Origin: Streptomyces gelaticus
GTDB lineage: Bacteria > Actinomycetota > Actinomycetes > Streptomycetales > Streptomycetaceae
NCBI RefSeq assembly: GCF_014649535.1
Contig: NZ_BMTF01000002.1
Location: 399,974-463,973, forward strand
DNA length: 64,000 nt
Reading direction: 5' to 3'
The position numbers and the translations under genes are program-made. Each line of letters opens with the position of its first letter. The stretch's first letter is position 1. The notes beneath the pieces were generated by a model. It searched no databases. It saw only the letters and a program-made list of their open reading frames with translations, and was not told the origin of the DNA. Below, in pieces: positions 1 through 10,349 of this stretch.

Positions 1-669
1 TCCACGCGGCCGCCCCCCTGCGGCCACGGCGAGCAGAGCCGTGAGCCGGGCGCCGGGCCAGCCCGCGAGGTCGTCGAGGCGGGCCGAGGCCCAGCCGTAG
101 CGCCGGTGGCGGGCCGATGTGTGGCCGACCATGGCGTCGAGGGTGTTGACGGCCCGGAAGCCGGCCAGCCCGGGAACCCCGGCCAGCGCGCCCCACACCA
201 GGGCGCCGACCACGGCGTCCGAGGTGTTCTCCGCCACGGACTCGACCACGGCGCGGGCGATCTGGGGGCCGTCCAGGGACTGCGGGTCGCGCCCGCACAG
301 ATGCGGCAGCCGCTCGCGGGCCAGGTCGATGTCACCGGCCGTCAGGGCGGAGCCGATGGCCCGTGCCTCACGGCCCAGGGAGGTGCCGCCGACGACGGAC
401 CAGGTGACGGCCGCGGTCAGCGCCACGGAGGCGGCGGGGCTACGGCGTACGGCACGGGTGAGCAGCGCGGCACCACCCGCGGCGCCTCCGGCGCAGACGA
501 GGGTGTGCAGCGCGCCCCACCCGCGGTGGTCGCGCCACAGCCGGCGCTCGACGCCCGCCGCGGCCCGCCCGAAGGCGGCCACCGGGTGTCCCCGGCGGGG
601 ATCACCGAGCAGCAGATCGCCGATCAGACCGGCCGTGGCGCCGTACGCGAAGATGCGGTCGGCTCGCAC
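1..669 (-). CDS. cobD: Adenosylcobinamide-phosphate synthase CobD/CbiB (C-terminus beyond window)
   Basis: Membrane enzyme of cobalamin synthesis that joins aminopropanol or its phosphate to adenosylcobyrate. The visible 223 codons start with GTG at 669. A TGA lies in frame two codons upstream, so no earlier start is possible. The N-terminus carries the family signature GDLLLGDPRRGHPVAAFG (about residues 17-34). Further on are hydrophobic stretches and the DPQSLDGPQIARAVVESVAE / NTSDAVVGALVWG region typical of CobD. The end of the gene lies beyond base 1. A cobalamin riboswitch sits just upstream on the same strand, which fits a B12-repressed cob operon running leftwards. The family assignment rests on motif reading and is strong. 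Confidence 0.9.
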   Translation of the reverse strand, partial: MRADRIFAYGATAGLIGDLLLGDPRRGHPVAAFGRAAAGVERRLWRDHRGWGALHTLVCAGGAAGGAALLTRAVRRSPAASVALTAAVTWSVVGGTSLGREARAIGSALTAGDIDLARERLPHLCGRDPQSLDGPQIARAVVESVAENTSDAVVGALVWGALAGVPGLAGFRAVNTLDAMVGHTSARHRRYGWASARLDDLAGWPGARLTALLAVAAGGRPRG

Positions 670-779
670 GGTTCAGCCGGCCGTCGCGCCTCGGTGGACC
701 TTCGTACAGGAGGCTCTCGTCGAGAGCGCCGGAACAGCGGACGCACGGCAGGCGGGCATGGCGATATGTCCTCACTCAG

Positions 780-968
780 GGTCCGCGCCCTGGTTCGACG
801 TGACCGGCGACGAGAGTCTCCTGGCTCCCGGATCCGCGGTTCCCCCGGCCTTCCAGCCCGCTCGCGCGTGCCGTGACTTCCGGTGTGGGGGACCGCTCCC
901 CGGTGACAGTGGCGGGACCGCGCCGGATTCGCACCGGCTTCCTCTGCTGTCGCCGTAATTGGCTCCGG
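780..968 (-). promoter_or_regulatory. Cobalamin (B12) riboswitch
   Basis: On the minus strand the core GAAGCCGGTGCGAATCCGGC is at about 923-942, followed by the GCGGTCCCGCCACTGT segment. The B12-box-like GCCAGGAGAC lies at about 815-825. These are the most conserved parts of the AdoCbl riboswitch and occur in the right order and spacing. The box ends about 140 nt before the cobD start, so ligand binding probably blocks expression of cobD and the genes beyond it. Boundaries are approximate. Confidence 0.88.
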
Positions 969-1043
969 CAGTCCACCACGCTCTGCGAACGCCCGTCAAC
1001 CTGCTGTTGACCTGCGGCGGTGCAGTGTGCTGATACCCACATC

Positions 1044-1070
1044 GGGCCGGACACACGGGGTGTCCGGCCC
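1044..1070 (-). terminator. Hairpin terminator after the pit operon
   Basis: Perfect 11-bp stem (1044-1054 with 1060-1070) and a 5-nt loop, 26 bp past the stop of the small membrane gene. There is no T-tract, as is usual in Streptomyces. It insulates the riboswitch-cobD transcript from the phosphate transporter operon. Confidence 0.75.
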
Positions 1071-1095
1071 GACGGGGGAGCGTGCGCGGTGCGGT

Positions 1096-1326
1096 TCAGG
1101 CGACGATCAGAAAGATGCCGTACGCGACAGCCGCCGCGCACAGCGCGAAGCAGACGTACGCACCGGCGCGGGCCAGCAGCACCGAGCCGCCGGAGCCGCC
1201 CTGCGCCGCCGGTTCCGGCTGCTTGGAGAGGCCGACGATGCCCAGGGTGAAGAGGCCCACCAGCGCGACGGTGACAACGAGGGAGACGCCGAATACGGAG
1301 CCGAGGGCTGCCCAGTCGATGTTCAT
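1096..1326 (-). CDS. Small two-helix membrane protein downstream of pit
   Basis: A 76-residue protein with a long N-terminal hydrophobic helix (about residues 8-32), a Pro/Gly/Gln-rich loop and a second helix near the C-terminus (about 50-75). The ATG at 1326 follows an AAGGAT ribosome site. It lies 30 bp after the pit stop codon on the same strand, so it is probably co-transcribed with the phosphate transporter. I recall a similar small membrane protein beside pit in other Streptomyces. No enzyme motif is visible and its function is unknown. A role in the transporter complex is only inference from position. Confidence 0.8.
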   Translation of the reverse strand: MNIDWAALGSVFGVSLVVTVALVGLFTLGIVGLSKQPEPAAQGGSGGSVLLARAGAYVCFALCAAAVAYGIFLIVA

Positions 1327-1356
1327 GCTGAATCCTTAGACGGCCTGCCGGCCGGG

Positions 1357-2625
<1,269 letters not shown>

Positions 2626-2672
2626 TTACCCAGGCAATCGTTCGGCGTCATTGGCATGTGGACCGTAGGCAA

Positions 2673-2694
2673 CCTGGGTGAACAGAAGGTGAAC
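2673..2694 (-). promoter_or_regulatory. PHO box (PhoP operator) of pit
   Basis: On the minus strand there are two 11-nt direct repeat units, GTTCACC-TTCT (2694-2684) and GTTCACC-CAGG (2683-2673). Both have the exact GTTCACC core and 11-bp period of the Streptomyces PhoP site. A -10-like TACGGT lies at 2667-2662, 5 bp further on, so the box overlaps the -35 position. Confidence 0.85.
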
Positions 2695-2835
2695 TGGACA
2701 GGGCGCTGGGGTGTTCCCAACCGGAGCGAAGGCATTCCGCTTGTGCGCCGGGCGAGGCGCGGTCCGGTTTTCCGGCGGTGCACTGCTGTGGCCGATCGCA
2801 TACCCGTTCGTCTGCGGGGCTGACAGGATCGGCGC

Positions 2836-3495
2836 ATGAGCGATCAGCAGCGGAACGCGATCGAACGCGCCTGGGACGGTGTCGTCGCCACCGCCCGCAG
2901 GACGGCGGCCGACGGCCTCGTCGTCGGGACCTCGGGAAACGTGTCGGCACGGGTCGGCGACACCATCCTGGTCACGCCGAGCGGAGTGCTGTAAGACCGG
3001 CTGGGCCCCCAGGACGCCGTCGGCGTCGATCCGGAGGGCAACCGCGTACTCGGCGAATTGGCCCCCACCAGCGAACTGCCGCTCCACCTCGCCGTCTACC
3101 GGAACACCGACGCGGCCGCCGTCGTGCACACCCACGCGGTGCACGCCACGGCCGTCTCCACGCTGGTGCCCGAGGTCCCGTCGGTCCACTACGCCGCCGC
3201 CGTGCTGGGCGGCCCCGTCCGCGTCGCGGCCTACGCCCGCTACGGCACCGCGGAACTGGCCGAGAACATGCTCGCCGCCCTGCGCGACCGTACGGGGTGC
3301 CTCCTCCAGAACCACGGCACCGTCACCTACGGAGCCACCCTGGACCAGGCGTACGACCGGACCGCCCAGCTGGAGTGGCTCTGCCGGCTCTGGCTCACCG
3401 CGAGCTCCGTCCCCGGGCTCACCCCGAACCTGCTCTCGCCGGAGCAGCTGAGCGACGTGCAGGAGGCGCTCAAGGGATACGGACAGCCGGGCTGA
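2836..3495 (+). pseudogene. Class II aldolase/adducin family gene interrupted by an in-frame TAA
   Basis: From ATG 2836 the frame reads as a class II sugar-phosphate aldolase (fuculose-phosphate aldolase/adducin family) to a stop at 3493-3495, about 219 residues. Codon 53 (2992-2994) is TAA. It sits exactly where relatives have Tyr in the motif TPSGVLY, and the flanks TPSGVL and DRLGP match the family perfectly. Downstream the zinc ligand pattern survives: E in GELAPTSELPLH, HTH in VVHTHAVHATA, and H in LLQNHGT. One C-to-A change would explain the stop. Either the gene is a very recent pseudogene, the base is a sequencing error, or the stop is read through. It is divergent from pit. Confidence 0.8.
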
Positions 3496-3561
3496 CCCGG
3501 CCGGCCCACCGGACGGCCCCGTCCACTGGCAGGGTCCGGCACCCCCCGTGACACTGAAGCC

Positions 3562-4689
3562 GTGCGCCCGGCAACAGTCACGGCAGCAGCCGTCACCACG
3601 ATCCTCGGCGTCGGTGCGGCAGCGGTCGCGGCCGGACGGTTCGCCAGTGACGCCGCCCTCAAGGCGCCGTCCGGACGGCCGCTCCCGGCCGACCGCAGAC
3701 TCACCGTGCACGCCACGGCGGCCGGGCAGGTCACCCTGACCCGCTCCCTCACCGCCCTGCGGCCCGGTACGTACGGACTGGTGGGCAAGAACGTCCACGC
3801 CGTGATCGGCCCGGTGATCGAGCACGCCCACCACGCCCCCGACACCGTCGTGCGCAGACTGGAACGCGTCGACCGCGGCACCCTGGAGACCGGAGCCAAG
3901 GTCCGCGTCACCCCGCAACTGCACAGCGGCGACCCGTCCTCGGCGCTCGGCCTCCACCACCGGGAGGTGGCGATCCCCGGCGAACTCGGAACCCTGCCCG
4001 CCTGGTTCCTGCCCGGCCCCCGCGACACCTGGGTCATCACCGTGCACGGCCTCGGGACCACCAGGGAACACCCCATGAACGTCATGAGGTTCCTGTACGA
4101 CCAGCGCCTGCCCGTGCTCGACCTGGCCTACCGGGGTGACGCCGGAGCTCCGCGTTCCCCCGACGGCCTCGCCCATCTCGGCGAATCCGAGTGGCGCGAC
4201 CTGGACGCCGCGATCCGCTTCGCCGTGCGGTACGGAGCCGAGAAGGTCGTCCTGCACGGCTGGTCCACCGGCGCCTCGATGGCGCTGCACGCGGCCGTCA
4301 ACTCCGCGCTGCGCGACCGGATCTGCGGTCTCGTGCTCGACTCCCCGGTGCTGGACTGGGTCACCACGCTGCGCGCCCTGGCCGTCGCCCGAGGCGTCCC
4401 GGCCGTCCTGCTGCCGCTCGCCGTCCGCGCCGCCCAGGGACAGACCGGACTGCACGGCGCCCGGCTGCTGGACGGCTCTCTCGCACCGGCGCTGCACGTC
4501 CCGACCCTGATCTTCCACGGTCCCGACGACCGGCTCGCCCCCTGGCAGCCGTCCCGCGACCTCGCCGCCCGCCGGCCGGACCTGATCGCCCTGCATGCCG
4601 TACCGCAGGCTCCGCATGCGGCGATGTGGAATGCCGATCCGGTCCACTACGAAGAGACCTTGCGCCGCTTCCTGACGCCCCTGATGTGA
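3562..4689 (+). CDS. Membrane-anchored alpha/beta hydrolase
   Basis: A 375-residue hydrolase of the serine esterase/peptidase fold with unknown substrate. The N-terminal stretch TAAAVTTILGVGAAAVAAG (about 6-24) looks like a signal anchor. An oxyanion-type HGLGTTREHP precedes the nucleophile elbow HGWSTGAS with Ser235. Asp322 or 323 lies in HGPDDRLAP and His352 in APHAAMW, completing the triad in the correct order. The start is GTG at 3562, 66 bp after the broken aldolase gene. Ribosome-site quality is modest, so a start a few codons away cannot be excluded. There is no context clue to substrate. Confidence 0.88.
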   Translation: MRPATVTAAAVTTILGVGAAAVAAGRFASDAALKAPSGRPLPADRRLTVHATAAGQVTLTRSLTALRPGTYGLVGKNVHAVIGPVIEHAHHAPDTVVRRLERVDRGTLETGAKVRVTPQLHSGDPSSALGLHHREVAIPGELGTLPAWFLPGPRDTWVITVHGLGTTREHPMNVMRFLYDQRLPVLDLAYRGDAGAPRSPDGLAHLGESEWRDLDAAIRFAVRYGAEKVVLHGWSTGASMALHAAVNSALRDRICGLVLDSPVLDWVTTLRALAVARGVPAVLLPLAVRAAQGQTGLHGARLLDGSLAPALHVPTLIFHGPDDRLAPWQPSRDLAARRPDLIALHAVPQAPHAAMWNADPVHYEETLRRFLTPLM

Positions 4690-4798
4690 GGCGATGCGAG
4701 GGTTCGGCCGATTGGTCCCTGGCCCCGTCCACCAGCCCCTGCACCGGGAATTCGGGTTCCGTTTGGGCTTTCGGGCCGTCAGGGGCAAGACTGCTCCC

Positions 4799-6184
4799 GT
4801 GACGTCCCGTAACCCGCGCGACTCCAGGCTTCGACTTGTCCGCCCGCAACCCCTTGCCACCGCTCGCAAGGCCGTGACCACCCGGCGCACCAGGCCGGCC
4901 CCCCGTCCTCCGGAGGGCACTCCGCCCCGGTCGGAGCTGGCCCGGCAGGCCAGGACGGCCCTCGCCGACGCCGTACGGATCGCCCGCTGGGCAGCCGACG
5001 GCGCGATCCCCGGCGCACCACCACTCGCCGCCCAGGCGCTCCAACGGGCCGCGACAGCCCTGGAATTGTCCCCGGCCCAGGTGCGCTCCGGCTGGGACCG
5101 GGCCAGGCTCGCCGGCCTCGTCGAACTGCACGGCGACACCGCGCGCCCCGGCTGGCGGCTGCGTGCCTGGGACCGCGACGACTCCGCCGTGCTCCGCGGC
5201 TGGGTGGCGCTCTTCGACGCCTGGTCGCTCGTCCATCCGGCACCCGAGGACATCGAGTCCACCGCGGTCGCCGAGGCCGTCGAGGCCGTGCCGCAGGTCC
5301 TCTCCCTCCTCCAGCTCTCGGCGGGTCCGGTCACCGTGCCCGCTCTGCTGGACCTGCTCGGCCAGCGCGTCGCGGAACTGCGCGAGGAACGCTGCGAAGT
5401 GCCCTACGGCCCCCAGCCGCTGCCCGCACCGGCCGAATCCGCACCCGCCCCGCACCCCGCCGCCCTGGTGGCGCTGCTGCTGGACTGGGCCCTGGAGGGG
5501 CTGGCCGCCGTCGGCGCGCTCACCCTCGGCGCCGGACACGCCACCCTCACCCCGCTCGGCAACTGGGCGGTCTGGGTCAAGCTGGAACAGATCTGCGTCG
5601 CGGCCCAGAGCCCGGCCGGGAACATCGAGCAGTCCGCCGCCGACATGCTGCTCGGCTGCGCCCGGCTCACCCCCGGCCCCGCCCGCGACGAATACCGGGC
5701 CTGGCTGGCCGCCCGTCCCGTCGGCAGCGCCGTCGCCGAACTCCTCGCCGTCGCCCGCGGCGAGGACGCGCTCCTGCGGGGGCTCGCCTTCGAGGCGCTC
5801 CGGGTCGTCGGCGCCCCCGCCGAGCCCGAGGTGCGCTCCGTCGCCGCCGACCCCTCGCTGCGCCCCTACGCACTGCTCTGGCTGGCCGAGTACGACGGAA
5901 CCGACCCCGAGGACGCCCAGGACGTCCTCAGCCGGGAGGAGTCCACCTGGCTCTGGGTCGACACCGCTGCGGCCGTCGCCGACCACGGCGAGACCGGGCT
6001 GCTGGTCCGCCATCTCGACTCGGCCGTCCAGGGCACGGTGCCCGCCCTGCTGGAGGAGGTACGGGCCGTCGGCCATCCGCGCACCGTGCAGGTACTGGTG
6101 GCGCTGGCCGCCGCGCACCCGGACCCCGCGCTGGCCAAGGCGGTGCGCCGGGCCGCGTTCCAGGTGCACACCGGCGGCGCCTGA
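4799..6184 (+). CDS. Conserved hypothetical protein, Ala/Leu-rich helical
   Basis: A 461-residue protein without a family motif I recognise. I chose GTG 4799 (preceded by an AGGGG) over an in-frame ATG 105 bp upstream. The 4694-4798 stretch lacks typical codon bias and the protein then starts with a basic, Pro-rich segment. The middle (about 60-240) alternates acidic and hydrophobic helices. The C-terminal third (from about 290) has short helical repeats around LAEYDGTDPEDA and LVRHLDSAVQGTVPALLEEV that could be HEAT-like. No signal peptide or membrane helix is apparent, so it is probably cytoplasmic. A hairpin at 6193-6223 closes the gene. Confidence 0.75.
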   Translation: MTSRNPRDSRLRLVRPQPLATARKAVTTRRTRPAPRPPEGTPPRSELARQARTALADAVRIARWAADGAIPGAPPLAAQALQRAATALELSPAQVRSGWDRARLAGLVELHGDTARPGWRLRAWDRDDSAVLRGWVALFDAWSLVHPAPEDIESTAVAEAVEAVPQVLSLLQLSAGPVTVPALLDLLGQRVAELREERCEVPYGPQPLPAPAESAPAPHPAALVALLLDWALEGLAAVGALTLGAGHATLTPLGNWAVWVKLEQICVAAQSPAGNIEQSAADMLLGCARLTPGPARDEYRAWLAARPVGSAVAELLAVARGEDALLRGLAFEALRVVGAPAEPEVRSVAADPSLRPYALLWLAEYDGTDPEDAQDVLSREESTWLWVDTAAAVADHGETGLLVRHLDSAVQGTVPALLEEVRAVGHPRTVQVLVALAAAHPDPALAKAVRRAAFQVHTGGA

Positions 6185-6192
6185 CCGCCCGC

Positions 6193-6223
6193 GCCGGACG
6201 GACCCGCCCCGGGCCCGTCCGGC
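6193..6223. terminator. Bidirectional hairpin terminator
   Basis: A 9-bp perfect outer stem (6193-6201 with 6215-6223), one mismatch, then a CCCG/CGGG inner stem. It lies between two convergent genes (stops at 6184 and 6226). Confidence 0.65.
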
Positions 6224-6225
6224 CG

Positions 6226-6639
6226 TCAGTCCGCCGACCCCGGCGCGTACGTACCGAAGCTCCACACATTGCCCTCGGCGTCCCGTGCCATGTAGTCGCG
6301 CGAGCCGTAGTCCTGGTCGGTGGGCGGCATCAGGATCTCCACCCCGTGCTCCACGGCTCTGGCGTGGTGCGCGTCGACCTCGTCGACCACGACGTAGACC
6401 CCGGCGGGACCGGCGTCCCGCATCGCCTCGGCGAAGACGCCGTCGCGGCCCTTGGAACCCAGCATCACCCTGCCGTTGCCGCAGGACAGCTCGGCATGGA
6501 GCACCTGGCCGCCCTCGCCCTCGTACACCGCTTCCTCGGTGAAGCCGAGGCCCTCCGTCAATGTCCTGATCGCGGCCTTCGCGTCGTCGTACAGAATCGT
6601 GGGATAGATGGTCGGTACGCCTGCCGGTGCGCCTGCCAT
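6226..6639 (-). CDS. VOC (glyoxalase/bleomycin-resistance fold) family protein
   Basis: A 137-residue single-domain vicinal-oxygen-chelate protein of the PhnB/YP type. It starts PTIYPTILYDDAKAAIRTLT, followed by EGLGFTEEAVYEGEGGQVLHAELSCGNGRVMLGS and ends SRDYMARDAEGNVWSFGTYAPG, the characteristic beta-alpha-beta-beta-beta pattern with a DxxGNxWSFGTY tail. The start is ATG 6639 after a GGGTGAG ribosome site. An open frame extends upstream but without coding character. The substrate cannot be told. Many relatives are annotated only as extradiol-dioxygenase-like. Confidence 0.88.
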   Translation of the reverse strand: MAGAPAGVPTIYPTILYDDAKAAIRTLTEGLGFTEEAVYEGEGGQVLHAELSCGNGRVMLGSKGRDGVFAEAMRDAGPAGVYVVVDEVDAHHARAVEHGVEILMPPTDQDYGSRDYMARDAEGNVWSFGTYAPGSAD

Positions 6640-7100
6640 GGCGCTCACCCCTTTTCGCACTCCCGTGACCCGTTTCTGTGATCTGTGTCTCAGTCTTCCA
6701 TCGGCCGCTGACAACGGCCCGGCGCGAGCCCGGGGCCGGGGCTCGGCGGAAGGTCTTGCGGTCGGCCGTGGTCGATTCGTCAGGGGTGGTCGTGGCGCCG
6801 TGCGCCCGGATCCGGCGCGGCAGTCCGCCTGGAGCTCCACCCGGACCGCGTTCGCTGTTCGTGCCGGTCGGGCCGTCCTGGGGACCGGCGCGTCCCCGTC
6901 GGTTCCTGCATGGGGTGCCCGTACTCATGGGCGACGGCACAGGCCTGGGCGAACGGCCCGCCGCTGGAGCCGGACCTCGTCCGCCGTTCGTCGAAGAACC
7001 CCGGGTCCGGACAGGCCTGCCGGTCACCCGGACAGGGCGGCGACACGGGGCGACCGCCCGGCGGGCGCCGTGGACGCACGCGGAAAGCAGTTGCACGCCG
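6640..7100. other. Intergenic stretch without a recognisable gene
   Basis: Both strands are open over long distances, but the translations are Arg/Pro/Gly-rich shadows without family similarity. It must contain the promoter of the leftward VOC gene. I see no convincing -35/-10 pair for it and no repeats. Confidence 0.5.
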
Positions 7101-7103
7101 CCA

Positions 7104-7141
7104 GTAGAATGGCCGGTATGGCAATTCTCCTTGTGCATTAG
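7104..7141 (+). promoter_or_regulatory. Possible leaderless leader peptide (MAILLVH) ahead of the ABC-F gene
   Basis: A -10-like TAGAAT (7104-7109) is followed 8 nt later by ATG at 7118, so a transcript could begin at or next to this codon. The frame encodes MAILLVH and stops at TAG 7139-7141. This lies 60 nt before the GTG of the ABC-F gene. Several antibiotic-responsive ABC-F genes are known to be controlled by ribosome stalling on short upstream frames. Whether this one is translated is inference. Confidence 0.35.
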
Positions 7142-7201
7142 CGGCGTCGAGACACCTCCGCCCTCGTCCCGTCAGCCGTCCGACCGCCCTGGAGTTTTAC
7201 C

Positions 7202-8800
<1,599 letters not shown>

Positions 8801-9139
8801 CCCGCCCGCTGCCGGTCTGATCCACTCCGTCTGGATCATTCGGCCTACGCGTGATCCATCATCTGCGTGAGGACGTCTCGTACCCCGGCGCGGCGCCCGG
8901 CAGATACCTGCCGGGCGCACCCGTATGGGGGCCGCGCCCCCCGTGTGGCCCTGACCTGCCGGTTCTTCCCGAGCCTTGGCGCACCCGCCGCCACGGCCCC
9001 ACGGAATGCGGGATTCCGATCGTGTGGCCCCCTCTCGGGCCGGGAACCGGGTTGCACGGACCTTGCCGAATGGGTGGCCAGGAAGCCCCCGAGGGGTGAT
9101 CATGAGAGTCCAGAGCGCACTTCCCATGAGGAGGCACGG
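8801..9139. other. Intergenic region with two inverted repeats
   Basis: No gene is seen. There are two symmetric elements: TGATCCA-N7-TGGATCA at 8818-8838, just past the ABC-F stop, and a perfect 11-bp stem with ATAC loop at 8893-8918. The second is strong enough to act as the ABC-F terminator. The remainder should carry the promoter of the small HTH gene. Confidence 0.6.
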
Positions 9140-9361
9140 GTGGCCGAGACTCTGAAGAAGGGCAGCCGGGTTACCGGCGCCGCGCGCGACAAGCTCGCGG
9201 CAGACCTGAAGAAGAAGTACGACTCCGGTGCGAGCATCCGGGCGTTGGCCGAAGAGACCGGCCGCTCCTACGGATTCGTCCACCGGATGCTCAGTGAGTC
9301 CGGAGTCACGCTGCGGGGACGCGGCGGAGCGACACGGGGCAAGAAGGCCGCCACGGCCTGA
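9140..9361 (+). CDS. Small helix-turn-helix DNA-binding protein
   Basis: A 73-residue basic protein. The GTG at 9140 is placed by a strong GAGGAGG ribosome site 5-11 nt upstream. After a Lys-rich start comes DKLAADLKKKYDSGASIRAL, then LAEETGRSYGFVHRMLSES, a helix-turn-helix of the Hin/resolvase-like type (about 30-55). A Gly/Arg/Lys-rich tail (RGRGGATRGKKAATA) could bind DNA non-specifically. Similar proteins are common and highly conserved in Streptomyces. The single-domain form argues for a regulator or nucleoid protein, not a transposase. Targets are unknown. Confidence 0.85.
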   Translation: MAETLKKGSRVTGAARDKLAADLKKKYDSGASIRALAEETGRSYGFVHRMLSESGVTLRGRGGATRGKKAATA

Positions 9362-9461
9362 CGGCCTACGGCGGTCGGGGCAGGCCGTCCGGCCCGTCCC
9401 GGGGCTCACCGGTTTCGTCGGTGGCCACCCGGCCGGCAGCGATGTCGACCGGGTGGTTACT

Positions 9462-9494
9462 GTTCAGTCACTTAGCTCTGCTTGTTGACTGAAC
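9462..9494 (+). promoter_or_regulatory. Inverted repeat upstream of the enoyl-CoA hydratase gene
   Basis: GTTCAGTCA (9462-9470) and TGACTGAAC (9486-9494) are perfect 9-bp arms separated by 15 bp, ending 17 bp before the ATG at 9512. They could be an operator for a dimeric regulator (24-bp centre spacing) or an mRNA hairpin before the ribosome site. Confidence 0.5.
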
Positions 9495-9511
9495 CGATCC
9501 GGAGGCGCCCC

Positions 9512-10303
9512 ATGACCTCGCTCGACTCTTTGCTCGACAAGGACGGCGTACGACTCACCGTCGACGACGCGGTCGCCACGGTGACCCTCACCAACCCGGC
9601 CAAGCGCAACGCCCAGTCCCCCGCTCTCTGGCGGGCGTTGACGGAGGCCGGACGGGCACTGCCCGGAAGCGTGCGGGTCGTCGTGCTCCGCGGCGAGGGC
9701 AAGTCCTTCTCCGCGGGCCTCGACCGGCAGGCGTTCACCCCCGAGGGGTTCGACGGCGAGCCGTCCTTCCTGGACATGGCGCGCGGCTCGGAGGCCGAGC
9801 TCGACGCGACCATCGCCGAGTACCAGGAGGCGTTCACCTGGTGGCGCCGCAACGACATCGTGTCGATCGCGGCCGTCCAGGGACATGCGATCGGTGCCGG
9901 TTTCCAGCTCGCCCTCGCCTGTGATCTGCGGATCGTCGCCGAGGACGTGCAGTTCGCCATGCGCGAGACCAGCCTCGGTCTGGTGCCCGACCTCACCGGC
10001 ACGCACCCCCTGGTGCACCTGGTGGGGTACGCCCGCGCGCTCGAAATCTGCGCCACGGGCCGCTTCGTGCACGCCGAGGAGGCCGAGCGTACCGGTCTGG
10101 CCAATCTCGTCGTCCCCGCCGGTGAGCTGGACGCCGCGGCGCGCGATCTGGCCGGCGTGCTGCTGGCCGCCCCGCGCGACGCCGTCGTGGAGACCAAGGC
10201 GCTGCTGCGCGGTGCCGTCTCCCGCGGTTACGAGGAGCAGCGCGTCGCCGAACGCGCCGCGCAGGGCCGCCGACTGCGCGACCTGGCGGGCGTCACCGAC
10301 TGA
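9512..10303 (+). CDS. Enoyl-CoA hydratase/isomerase family protein
   Basis: A 263-residue crotonase-fold enzyme acting on acyl-CoA substrates. The oxyanion-hole segments are visible as GEGKSFSAGLDR (about 73-84) and VQGHAIGAGFQLALACDLRI (about 127-146). The region after it, ETSLGLVPDLTGTHPLVHLVG, has Asp where many hydratases have Glu, so isomerase or another crotonase activity is possible. The start is ATG 9512, set by GGAGG at 9500-9504. An earlier in-frame ATG at 9482 lies inside the inverted repeat and is less likely. It is a single gene with its own control region. The convergent neighbour is separated by a hairpin. Confidence 0.88.
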   Translation: MTSLDSLLDKDGVRLTVDDAVATVTLTNPAKRNAQSPALWRALTEAGRALPGSVRVVVLRGEGKSFSAGLDRQAFTPEGFDGEPSFLDMARGSEAELDATIAEYQEAFTWWRRNDIVSIAAVQGHAIGAGFQLALACDLRIVAEDVQFAMRETSLGLVPDLTGTHPLVHLVGYARALEICATGRFVHAEEAERTGLANLVVPAGELDAAARDLAGVLLAAPRDAVVETKALLRGAVSRGYEEQRVAERAAQGRRLRDLAGVTD

Positions 10304-10316
10304 GCATCCGTCCTTC

Positions 10317-10349
10317 GAGCGCGGGGCGGGTCCGGCCCGGCCCGCGCTC
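10317..10349. terminator. Bidirectional hairpin between convergent genes
   Basis: A 9-bp GAGCGCGGG/CCCGCGCTC stem (10317-10325 with 10341-10349) with a GC-rich loop. It overlaps the stop codon of the leftward gene and lies 14 bp past the hydratase stop. Confidence 0.6.

Noticed and set aside
2626..7138. Very long leftward frames (about 900 codons) across the hydrolase and aldolase genes
   Set aside because: They run antisense to genes with catalytic motifs and have no recognisable similarity, a normal artefact at this GC content.
9140..9361. Transposase or invertase fragment
   Set aside because: The HTH resembles Hin/resolvase tails, but the 73-residue frame has a strong ribosome site, is complete and lacks flanking repeats.
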